Shown in pieces: positions 56,551 through 64,000 of a stretch of DNA of 64,000 nucleotides; the first letter of the stretch is position 1; each line of letters starts with the position of its first letter. The stretch covers positions 62,001 through 126,000 of the forward strand of contig JAISTX010000056.1 of assembly GCA_031272365.1 (NCBI GenBank), given 5' to 3'. Both the position numbers and the translations under genes were made by a program. This stretch comes from Eubacteriales Family XIII. Incertae Sedis bacterium. GTDB taxonomy: Bacteria; Bacillota; Clostridia; Peptostreptococcales; Anaerovoracaceae. The notes under the pieces were generated by a model, which worked only from the letters and a program-made list of their open reading frames with translations, was not told the origin of the DNA and did no database searches.

Positions 56551-58270
56551 GCCAGACTTCCGCCGATTCGAGGCCGAGCCGCCAGCCGGCGACGCCGCCG
56601 ATCCCGAAGCCGTCCATCATCTCCGCGCGCGCCGCCATGGAGTCGGCGTCCTCGAGCCATATCTGCCATTTGTTGCCGCCGTCCTCGTATTCCACGTAGT
56701 TTTGGCCGGTCCTTTCATCCCATTCGGGCGTCAGCTCGCGCTTCTCGACCCATTCCGCCTGCGATTTCTGGCCGATGGCGGTCGAGTCCGTCGCCCCGTT
56801 CTTGTACGTCACCCAGACGCGCGTGTAGAAGGGCACGCCGTTGATCGTCTTCTCGGGCGGCACCTCGAGCAGCGTCTTGCGGATGCCGCTGCGCACGAAC
56901 CCGATGGACGCGACCGAGCCGATGCCGATGTGCGAGTCGTAGTGCTCGTCGTAGCCCATGATGATCACGTAGTCGCAGACCTCCCCTTGCAGCGTCCGGT
57001 TGTAGTGCATCGAATGGGCGCGCGGGACGTAGTTGTCGACGGAGAGCACGAGCCCCGCCTGGCGGCACGCGACGGACATCTCGCGCAGGAACTGGGAGAA
57101 ATGCTCGCCGTCATCGGTCGGGAGCAGCTCGAAGTCGATGTTGATCCCGTCGAAGCCGCATTCCGCCGCCGCGCTGATGAGGCCTTTGATGAGGGTGTGG
57201 CGGTTTTCCGTGACCGCGAGCAGGGCGTGGCGGTCGAGCTCATTGGCAAAATCGTCCACGAGCGCCCAGACCTCGATGCCGCGCGCGTGGCACTGCTCCA
57301 CGTAGTCCTTCGAGGCGATGCTGTCGAGGGCGCCGGACGCGTCGGTGATGTGGAACCACGTCGGGGACACGACGTTGACGGGGGAGGCGTTTTTTTCGTC
57401 GAGCATCTCGAACAGGTATTGGTTTGCGTCGTATACGGTGACCTGGTGCCAGACAAGGCAGATCCGCCCGTCCCGCGTGAGGTTGGTGTAGGGGGGCGGC
57501 GTGTAGCCCGTGACGGGCTCCAGCTCCGTTTCCGCTGGCTCCGAAAGGTTGCCCTTCAGCACATAGCCGACGAGCATGTCCGCCGTCCGCACGCGTGTCC
57601 AGGCCGGGAATTCCTCGAGCACCGTCACGCGCTCCCCGGTTTCCAGTTCGCGCAGGAGGGGGCTGCTCCGGTTGCCCTCTATGCGGATCTGCGTGCTCTT
57701 CACGACGGTTGCGGCCGTCACGGTCCGCCCGCCCCGCTCGATCCGCACGCGCCACGGGGCCTCGTAGACCTGGAGGTCGAAGTTTGCGAAGTTCTGCACG
57801 TAGTCGAGCGCGACGTAGGGCTCGCCGTCGATGACGCGGTAGGGCGCGTAGTCCGTGTCTACGGCCTCCGCCGCAGGGCTGTCCGGGCCGAACGCCTCCG
57901 CGTGGCGCGTGTAGCCGCGCTCCCCTTCTTCGGCGCGCACGACCTCTTCGGCTGTCGTGAGCAGCAGGGGGCCGCCGTCCGGAGCCGCGTAAAAGCAGTC
58001 GTTGAACATGATTTTCACCGTCTTGACGTCCATATAGCTCACGCCGTCCACGATGCGCGCCTGCTCCTGGAGCAGGAGGTCGCCCAGCATGACGAAGGCG
58101 ACATCGGATTGGCCGGGCGAAACCCCGAAGTAGTCGTAGAGGTCCGCGCCCTCCTTCGAAGGCGTATGCTCCTCCACGAACGGGAGCACCACCAGAAGGA
58201 CAAACGCCAAAAGCGACGCGAGCAGGAATACGAGGATGATCAATTTCCGGACATCAAGTTTTTTCTCCAT
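56522..58270 (-). CDS. GH18-domain cell-wall/spore-type protein with SH3 domain
   Basis: A 582-residue exported protein. A signal anchor lies at residues 8-30 (LIILVFLLASLLAFVLLVVLPF). A copper-amine-oxidase-like/SH3 N-terminal part (SSPLLRELETGERVTVLEEFPAWTRVRT) is followed by a GH18 TIM barrel with the catalytic FDGINIDFE motif near residue 375. Such proteins (YaaH/SleL-like) act on peptidoglycan during germination or cell-wall turnover. The role is inferred from domains. It is a single gene, divergent from the vWA lipoprotein gene. Confidence 0.85.
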   Translation of the reverse strand: MEKKLDVRKLIILVFLLASLLAFVLLVVLPFVEEHTPSKEGADLYDYFGVSPGQSDVAFVMLGDLLLQEQARIVDGVSYMDVKTVKIMFNDCFYAAPDGGPLLLTTAEEVVRAEEGERGYTRHAEAFGPDSPAAEAVDTDYAPYRVIDGEPYVALDYVQNFANFDLQVYEAPWRVRIERGGRTVTAATVVKSTQIRIEGNRSSPLLRELETGERVTVLEEFPAWTRVRTADMLVGYVLKGNLSEPAETELEPVTGYTPPPYTNLTRDGRICLVWHQVTVYDANQYLFEMLDEKNASPVNVVSPTWFHITDASGALDSIASKDYVEQCHARGIEVWALVDDFANELDRHALLAVTENRHTLIKGLISAAAECGFDGINIDFELLPTDDGEHFSQFLREMSVACRQAGLVLSVDNYVPRAHSMHYNRTLQGEVCDYVIIMGYDEHYDSHIGIGSVASIGFVRSGIRKTLLEVPPEKTINGVPFYTRVWVTYKNGATDSTAIGQKSQAEWVEKRELTPEWDERTGQNYVEYEDGGNKWQIWLEDADSMAARAEMMDGFGIGGVAGWRLGLESAEVWPILGDFCAG

Positions 58271-58339
58271 ACGTTATTTTATCATACCGATGTGTGGTAG
58301 AATTATTACAGTTGTACAAATTCATCGCGGGGTTGTAAG

Positions 58340-60007
58340 TTGCGTGGATTGAATCGTTTGCGAATCGCCGGGGCTTTGCTGGCAGGGGTCGTTCTGCTTG
58401 CCGGCTGTGCTTCCGGTGCGTCCACGCAGGCGGGGGGCTCTTCGGGCGCGCTTACGCGCGAGGCGGCGGCGGCGCTCCTCGCGGAGCGTTTGGCGGCGGC
58501 GGAGATCGCCATATCCCAGCCCGCGATCAATCTGGCGGAGGCCGAGGGCGGCTGCCCGCTGCCCGGGATCGACACCTACCCGCTCTCCGTGGAGGGCGCG
58601 GGGGAGATCGACGTGGAGATTTTCTCCTCGACGGAGAAGGCCGGCACGGGCAACAACGGCTGGCTCAACGACATGGCCGAGCAGTTCAACGCCAAGGGCC
58701 TTGTGGTGGACGGGAAGACCGTGTCCGTGTCCGTGCGCCCAGTCACGTCCGGGCTCGCGACGGACTACATCAAGACGGGCGCTTACGTACCGGACGCGTT
58801 CACGCCGTCGAACCGGCTCTGGGCGGAGATCATCCGCGAGGAAGCGCCGGGGGCCGGGATCGAGGAGGTGTGCGGCAGGCTTTGCGGCAATACGGCCGGC
58901 ATCATCATGGACCCAGAGTCCTACAATCAATTTATGGATCAATACGGGGAGGTCACGGCGGAGACGATCGTAGAGGCGGTCACGGCGGGGGATCTGGCGT
59001 TCGGCTACACGAGCCCGCACGTGTCGAGCACGGGGCTCAACCTCCTGACCCAGCTCCTGCTGGCGATCGACCCGGAGGACCCCGTTTCGGACAAGGCGAG
59101 GGAGGGGTTTGCGGCCTTCGAAGCGAACATCCCATCCGTCACGTCGACGACGGAGCAGATGGTCACGAACATGACGGGCGGCGTCACGGCGGCGGCGATG
59201 GAGTGCCAGGCGTACGCGGACGTGGACTCCATGCAGGACTTCGTCTTCACGCCGATGGGCGTGCGGCACGACAACCCGCTGTATGTGTTCTCGGGGACGG
59301 GCGAGGCGGAGCGCGCGGCACTGGAACTGTTCAAGGAGCACTGCCTCACGGACGAGGCGCAGGCGCAGGCGACGGCGTGCGGGTTCAACGCGAACCTGGC
59401 ATTCACGGAGCAGGACCCCGGCCTGGACGGGGCGCAGCTGGTGGCGGCACAGGCGCTCTGGGATGAGGCGGACGCCCATACGGGCAAGGTGTGCGCGGTC
59501 TTCGTGGCGGACGCCGGCGGGGCGGGCGGCGACGCGGCGGCGGCGCTCAAGGACACGATCTCCCGGGCGCAGCGGTTCATCCCGGAGAACAGCTACGCGG
59601 GGCTGGTGACGGTCACGGACGGGGTAGGCATCGAGGTGCCGGCCGGGCTGTTTGCGGGCGCTGCGCCGCTCCAATTCTCGATGGGCACGCAGGCGCTTGC
59701 CCCCGGGGGCGCGGAGGAGTCCTCGGACGCCCTGATCGCGGCGCTGGCCGAGATCGAGGCGCTGCGGGCGGAGGACCCGGGCGTGAAGCCGATGGTGTTT
59801 TTCCTGACGGCGGGCGAAACGGCGGTGGACGCGGCCGGCATCGCGCGGATCGCGGAAGGGCTGGGCATCCCGGTCTATACGGCGGTGGCCGGCGGGGACG
59901 ATGCGGATCTAAGCGCGGCAGGGGAGCTGGCGGTGCTCTCCGGCGGCGAGCGGTTTGAATGGGACGAAGCGTGGCATCGGATACGGGAAGTGATGAACGA
60001 TGCGTAG
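58340..60007 (+). CDS. Lipoprotein with binding-protein and degenerate vWA domains
   Basis: A 555-residue lipoprotein (GALLAGVVLLAGC lipobox). The N-terminal 370 residues resemble extracellular solute-binding proteins; the C-terminal 180 resemble a von Willebrand A domain, but its metal site reads VADAGGAGG in place of D-x-S-x-S, so metal-ion-dependent adhesion is probably lost. Such fused proteins are known from Firmicutes but have no clear function. Start is TTG after GGGG; a better one is not seen. It overlaps the next gene by 8 bp and ends in TAG. Confidence 0.75.
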   Translation: MRGLNRLRIAGALLAGVVLLAGCASGASTQAGGSSGALTREAAAALLAERLAAAEIAISQPAINLAEAEGGCPLPGIDTYPLSVEGAGEIDVEIFSSTEKAGTGNNGWLNDMAEQFNAKGLVVDGKTVSVSVRPVTSGLATDYIKTGAYVPDAFTPSNRLWAEIIREEAPGAGIEEVCGRLCGNTAGIIMDPESYNQFMDQYGEVTAETIVEAVTAGDLAFGYTSPHVSSTGLNLLTQLLLAIDPEDPVSDKAREGFAAFEANIPSVTSTTEQMVTNMTGGVTAAAMECQAYADVDSMQDFVFTPMGVRHDNPLYVFSGTGEAERAALELFKEHCLTDEAQAQATACGFNANLAFTEQDPGLDGAQLVAAQALWDEADAHTGKVCAVFVADAGGAGGDAAAALKDTISRAQRFIPENSYAGLVTVTDGVGIEVPAGLFAGAAPLQFSMGTQALAPGGAEESSDALIAALAEIEALRAEDPGVKPMVFFLTAGETAVDAAGIARIAEGLGIPVYTAVAGGDDADLSAAGELAVLSGGERFEWDEAWHRIREVMNDA

Positions 60008-60824
60008 GAACCTTGCATATATCTGGATCGCCCTGATCGCGCTGCTGGCGCTGGCGGCCCCGGGCTGCGCGGGGCCAGATGGCGGCGCGGCGGCGCCGGC
60101 GGCGGAAGCCACGGGGGCTTCGGCGGGCGCGTCCGGCGGATCGGCCGACCTCCAGTATTCGCTCGAGGGCAAGCAGGAGTACGAGACGCCGGAGGAGCAG
60201 GAGGAGGAGATCCGCGACGCGATGGAGGCCATGGGCAACGAACTGCTCGCGGACGTGCGCGTGGCGCGCGCGCTCATGGACAGCCTCGACGACGACGGCG
60301 ACCGGATGGTCGAGAAGGCGTACGACTTGAAGCTGCAGGCGGACATCTTCGCGTTGCTGGAGGACCCGCGGTTCGGGTACGCGGAGTGGGGCAGCCTGTC
60401 CGACGACGAGCGCACGCAAAACCTCACGGCGTTCTATTCGGAGGTGGACGCGGCCCTGAGCACGTCGGCCGTCGGGCTCGTCTTCGCGGACGAGGCCGAA
60501 AACATCGCCGGCTACTACAACGCCTCTTCGCATATCCTGACGCTGAACACGAAGCACCTCTCCGAGCAGGGGCTTTTCCACACGGTGATCCACGAGATGC
60601 GGCATGCCTACCAGAGCGACGCGGTCGCCAACCCGACGGGCTTCGCGGTGAGCGCGGAGACGATCAGCTGGTGGGCGCAGCCGTTCATCGACCCGACGGA
60701 GGAAAACTACGACGCATATTTCACGCAGCCCAGGGAGTGGGACGCGCGCAATTTCGCAAAGAGCGACATCGAGATCTTCTCGGTCCCCCCGCCGTACACG
60801 GGGAGCTGGGACATGCCCGCCTAA
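60000..60824 (+). CDS. Lipoprotein with HExxH zinc-protease-like motif
   Basis: A 274-residue lipoprotein (IALIALLALAAPGC lipobox). IHEMRHAYQSD contains H-E-x-x-H, the zinc site of many metalloproteases, and a further EIF/Glu could be the third ligand. The preceding 180 residues are helical and rich in acid residues. It starts inside the preceding gene and is translated with it. A secreted metallopeptidase acting on the cell surface is the likely role. Confidence 0.72.
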   Translation: MRRNLAYIWIALIALLALAAPGCAGPDGGAAAPAAEATGASAGASGGSADLQYSLEGKQEYETPEEQEEEIRDAMEAMGNELLADVRVARALMDSLDDDGDRMVEKAYDLKLQADIFALLEDPRFGYAEWGSLSDDERTQNLTAFYSEVDAALSTSAVGLVFADEAENIAGYYNASSHILTLNTKHLSEQGLFHTVIHEMRHAYQSDAVANPTGFAVSAETISWWAQPFIDPTEENYDAYFTQPREWDARNFAKSDIEIFSVPPPYTGSWDMPA

Positions 60825-60885
60825 CTTTCCTTTAAGAAATATGTGGTAAAATCGGGTCTGTTTGCGATGGAAAGCAGAGGGCTGC

Positions 60886-61845
60886 ATGATTGAGGTAAAG
60901 CATCTAACGAAAAAATACGGCGACCTTGTGGCCGTGGACGACCTGTCCCTGACGATCGAGCCGGGGCGCATCTATGGGTTGCTCGGGCCGAACGGGGCGG
61001 GGAAGTCCACGACGATGAACATCATCACGGGCTATCTGGGCGCGACAGCCGGGACGGTGGAGGTCGGCGGCTTTGATATCCGGAAAAAGCCGGAGGCGGC
61101 CAAGCGCTGCATCGGGTATCTGCCGGAAACGCCGCCGCTCTACACGGACATGAAGGTGGCGGAATACCTCGATTTCGTAGCGGCGCTGAAGGGCGTGGGC
61201 AAGCGCGGCCTCATGGACCATGTCGACGAGGTGATGGACCGGACGCGGGTTTTCGACGTGCGGGACCGGCTCATCCGCAACCTGTCGAAGGGCTACCGGC
61301 AACGGGTCGGGCTCGCGCAGGCGATCATCGGCTACCCGGAATTCCTCATCTTCGACGAGCCCACGATCGGCTTGGACCCGGCGCAGATCATCGAGGTGCG
61401 CGAGCTGATCCGGGCGCTCGGGGGGGAGCACACGGTGATCCTGAGCTCGCATATCCTGCCGGAGATCCGCGAGACTTGCGACTATATCTTCATCCTCGCG
61501 GGCGGGCGGCTGGCTGCGAGCGACACGACGGAAAACCTGATCCGGGGCGCCGGCGGCGGCCGGCAGGAGATGCGGCTCGTCGTGCGCGGCGACGGCCAGG
61601 ACGCGGCGGACGCGCTGTCCCGTGTCCGGGAGGTGGACGCCACATCCATCGGGCGCCGGCCGGGGGACGGGGCGGGCACCTGCCTGCTGACGTTCCGCGC
61701 GAAAGAAACGGGCGACGCCCGGGAGGCCATCCTGGCGAAGCTTGTCCGCAAAAAAATCGGGGTGCTGGAGTTTGGGGGCACGGGCAAGTCGCTCGAGGAC
61801 ATCTTCATCGAGCTGGTGTCGCAGGAGGGGGGCGGCGCGTCATGA
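60886..61845 (+). CDS. ABC-2 exporter ATPase (Gld/NatA-like)
   Basis: A 319-residue ATPase with Walker A GPNGAGKST, signature NLSKGYRQRV and Walker B LIFDEPTIGLD. The C-terminal extension (about 215-319) is typical of GldA- and CcmA-like ATPases. ATG was chosen; an earlier ATG eight codons upstream lacks spacing. It overlaps the permease gene by ATGA. Confidence 0.9.
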   Translation: MIEVKHLTKKYGDLVAVDDLSLTIEPGRIYGLLGPNGAGKSTTMNIITGYLGATAGTVEVGGFDIRKKPEAAKRCIGYLPETPPLYTDMKVAEYLDFVAALKGVGKRGLMDHVDEVMDRTRVFDVRDRLIRNLSKGYRQRVGLAQAIIGYPEFLIFDEPTIGLDPAQIIEVRELIRALGGEHTVILSSHILPEIRETCDYIFILAGGRLAASDTTENLIRGAGGGRQEMRLVVRGDGQDAADALSRVREVDATSIGRRPGDGAGTCLLTFRAKETGDAREAILAKLVRKKIGVLEFGGTGKSLEDIFIELVSQEGGGAS

Positions 61846-63965
61846 AGGCCATCATCAAGCGGGAATTCCTCTCCCATTTCCGGACGATCACGGGCTGGCT
61901 CTACATCGCGGCGGGCATGGCGCTCTACGGCCTGTTTTTCTTCGCCATCAACATGAGCTACGGCGAGCCGTACATGGCGAGCTCGCTCGGGTCCGTGTTG
62001 CTGCTCGGGCTGATCACGGTGCCGGTCCTGACGATGCGCACGCTCGCGGAGGAGCGGCGCAGCCGGACGGACCAGCTGCTGCTCACCTCCCCGGTCCCGG
62101 CCGGGAAGGTCGTCGCCGCCAAATACATCGGCTGCGCGGCCGTCCACACGATCAGCATGGCCTCGCTCTGCGTCGCGCCGGCCGTCATGAACCTCTTCGG
62201 GGAGACGCCGCTGGAGGAAAACTACGTGGCGGTCCTCGGCTTCTGGCTCTTCGGGCTCTGCGGCATCGCCGTCGGGGTCTTTGCCTCTTCGCTCACGGAA
62301 AGCCAGCTCATCGCCGCCGTGCTCACCTTCGGCTTCCTCTTCGTCGGGTATCTGATGGGCGGCATCACGCAGCTCATCTCGACCTCGGGGAATGTGCTGA
62401 CGAAGATCCTCTCCTGCTACGACCTGATGACACCGCTGGACTCGTTCTTCGCAGGGGCGTTGTCTTTGACGGGCGCCCTGTACTACGTTTCCGTGGCGGC
62501 CCTGTTCCTGTTTTTCGCGACGCAGGCGGTCCAGAAGCGCCGTTGGGATAAGGGCGTCCTCACGCTTCGGGCGGGCGTGTTCTCCACGGGCCTGATCGCC
62601 GTGGCCGTGGGCGCCGCCGTCGGCGTCAACCTGCTCGCCGCGGCGCTGCCGGCGTCGGCGCAGTCCTTGGACGTCACGGCCGGGAAGATCTATACGCTCA
62701 CGGACGAGACGAAAGGCTACCTGTCGGGGCTGGAGAAGGACGTCACGATCCACGTGATCGCGGCCGAGGAGACTGCGGACGTGACCGTAGGCTCGACCCT
62801 GAAGGACTTCGAGGAAGCGTCCGGGCGCATCTCGGTGGAATACCACGACCCGCTCGTCAGCCCGACGTTCTACCAAACCTACTCGGACAGCGCGGTTGCG
62901 GACGGCAGCCTGATCGTCGTCTGCGGCGAAATCTCGCGCGTGGTCGACTACAGCGCGCTCTATGTCTCCGAATTCGACTACACGACGTACGAGTCGACGG
63001 TCACGGGCTACGACGCGGAAGGGCAGATCGTGAGCGCCCTCCAGTACGTGACAAGCGAGGAGCGGCCGAAATTCTACGAGCTCACGGGGCACGGCGAGGC
63101 CGCGCTGCCCGCAGGGTTCGCCGGGACGGTGGAGAAGGCAAACTTCGAGGCGGCGCAGCTTACTCTGCTCAAGGAGGACGCGGTGCCGGACGACGCGCGC
63201 GCCGTGCTCATCAACGGCCCGACGGTGGACCTCTCCAAGGACGACGCGGAGAAGGTCGCGGCGTACCTGGAGCGCGGCGGGAACGTGATCGTCACCTTCA
63301 ACTACTCGGCGCCGGACGACCTGCCGAACCTGGAGGCGCTTCTGGGCGCGTACGGCCTGGCCATAGCGCCCGGCATCGTGATCGAGGGCGATATCGGGTA
63401 TTATTATCAAGAGCCTATGTACCTGCTGCCCGAAATCGGCACGGATGGCTACCTCACCTCCCTGGGCCAATCCTACGTGCTCGCGCCGCTGTCGAGGGGC
63501 GCCACGCACGCGGCGGAGGCGCCGGACGGGGTGGCGTACTATACGCTGCTCTCGAGCACGGCCTCCTCGTACGCCAAGCCGAACGCCATGCGGGCGACGA
63601 CGCTCGACTACGAGGAAGGAGACGCCGAAGGCCCGTTCGACATCGGGGTGGTGGCCGAAATCACCATCGACGCCGGGGTCCTCTCCCAGCTCGTGGTGCT
63701 TGGCAGCGACATGATCCTCACCGATGAGGTGGACGGGATGGTGTCGGGCGCGAACGCGGCGCTGCTCGCGGACATCCTCTCCAACTTCGTCGACCTCGCT
63801 GGCGACGGGGCTGCGGTCGTCATCCCTGCAAAGGACTACACCATCTCCGCGCTCACCGTGCCGCGCGCGGTCGCGCTGGTCGTGGGCGGCACCTACACCG
63901 CCGTGGCCCCGCTCGCGCTGCTGGCCATCGGCCTCCTCGTCTGGCTGCGCCGGCGGCGTGCGTGA
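61842..63965 (+). CDS. ABC-2 permease fused to Gld-type auxiliary domain
   Basis: A 707-residue protein. The N-terminal 230 residues form a six-helix ABC-2 permease (LYIAAGMALYGLFFF, MRTLAEERRSRTDQLLLTSPV). A further helix is followed by a large extracytoplasmic GldG-like domain (about 260-680; YTLTDETKGYLSGL and FYELTGHGEAALP) and a final C-terminal helix with an Arg-rich tail. Together with the ATPase this makes a GldFG-like fused exporter. The substrate is unknown. The downstream 35 bp to the window edge contain nothing clear. Confidence 0.86.
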   Translation: MKAIIKREFLSHFRTITGWLYIAAGMALYGLFFFAINMSYGEPYMASSLGSVLLLGLITVPVLTMRTLAEERRSRTDQLLLTSPVPAGKVVAAKYIGCAAVHTISMASLCVAPAVMNLFGETPLEENYVAVLGFWLFGLCGIAVGVFASSLTESQLIAAVLTFGFLFVGYLMGGITQLISTSGNVLTKILSCYDLMTPLDSFFAGALSLTGALYYVSVAALFLFFATQAVQKRRWDKGVLTLRAGVFSTGLIAVAVGAAVGVNLLAAALPASAQSLDVTAGKIYTLTDETKGYLSGLEKDVTIHVIAAEETADVTVGSTLKDFEEASGRISVEYHDPLVSPTFYQTYSDSAVADGSLIVVCGEISRVVDYSALYVSEFDYTTYESTVTGYDAEGQIVSALQYVTSEERPKFYELTGHGEAALPAGFAGTVEKANFEAAQLTLLKEDAVPDDARAVLINGPTVDLSKDDAEKVAAYLERGGNVIVTFNYSAPDDLPNLEALLGAYGLAIAPGIVIEGDIGYYYQEPMYLLPEIGTDGYLTSLGQSYVLAPLSRGATHAAEAPDGVAYYTLLSSTASSYAKPNAMRATTLDYEEGDAEGPFDIGVVAEITIDAGVLSQLVVLGSDMILTDEVDGMVSGANAALLADILSNFVDLAGDGAAVVIPAKDYTISALTVPRAVALVVGGTYTAVAPLALLAIGLLVWLRRRRA

Positions 63966-64000
63966 CAGTCCGGGGCCTCCCCATCATTGTCCCGTGTGCA

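Overview
The window is GC-rich DNA from an anaerobic bacterium, most likely a high-GC Clostridia-type Firmicute with an acetogenic metabolism. The grounds are a complete carbonyl branch of the Wood-Ljungdahl pathway (acsA, acsB, acsC, acsD, acsE plus two cooC-type ATPases), a Firmicute-type LexA, two sigma-54 activators with matching -24/-12 promoters (which argues against Actinobacteria), and many oxygen-sensitive Fe-S and molybdenum enzymes. No rRNA, tRNA, CRISPR array or insertion sequence was seen.

Layout. 1-3.9 kb: the 3' end of a molybdenum hydroxylase and a large flavin/Fe-S/CCG-domain electron-transfer protein. 4.2-8.6 kb (minus strand): a methylamine operon, mtbB-mttB-mttB homolog. 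mtbB and mttB are each interrupted by one in-frame amber codon at the conserved pyrrolysine position, so both are intact genes read through UAG; the third member has valine there. 8.8-11.1 kb: a sigma-54 activator and a methylamine-type corrinoid protein. Two sigma-54 promoters, one for the minus-strand operon and one for the corrinoid gene, share a putative enhancer site at the same distance. 11.2-21.5 kb: a sigma-70-type promoter and a methyl-THF:corrinoid methyltransferase, corrinoid protein, cooC, acsA, cooC, acsB, acsD, acsC, acsE. Methyl groups taken from di- and trimethylamine can thus pass to tetrahydrofolate and on to acetyl-CoA.

21.6-22.0 kb is a deletion scar (AraC/cupin-like N-terminus joined to a transketolase C-terminus). 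22.0-28.4 kb (minus) holds a Liv-type ABC transporter, a 3-hydroxyacyl/carnitine-type dehydrogenase and a beta-keto acid cleavage enzyme. 28.5-46.4 kb (plus) holds an SDR and a cupin, a second sigma-54 activator, then a long operon: M24 hydrolase, transhydroxylase large subunit, sodium symporter with two tiny membrane proteins, thiolase, SDR, second transhydroxylase large subunit, SDR, transhydroxylase small subunit, two CoA-transferase subunits, and moeA. The two large subunits keep the active-site residues of Pelobacter pyrogallol-phloroglucinol transhydroxylase. I read 26.6-46.4 kb as a sigma-54-controlled trihydroxybenzene (pyrogallol/phloroglucinol) degradation island ending in acetoacetate, acetoacetyl-CoA and acetyl-CoA.

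46.4-50.9 kb (minus) is a compact Tad/Flp-type secretion or pilus operon. 51.1-54.7 kb has lexA, then a CoA-acylating aldehyde dehydrogenase and a class III aminotransferase resembling taurine/sulfoacetaldehyde enzymes. The end (54.7-64.0 kb) holds membrane proteins, a spore/cell-wall type GH18 protein, two lipoproteins and a Gld-like ABC exporter pair.

TAG is a common stop codon in the window (19 of 45 genes by my reading) but is not used by any of the 12 genes in the contiguous methylamine-acs segment 4216-19333, which is notable beside two UAG-encoded pyrrolysines. The pyl biosynthesis genes and tRNA-Pyl are not in this window.
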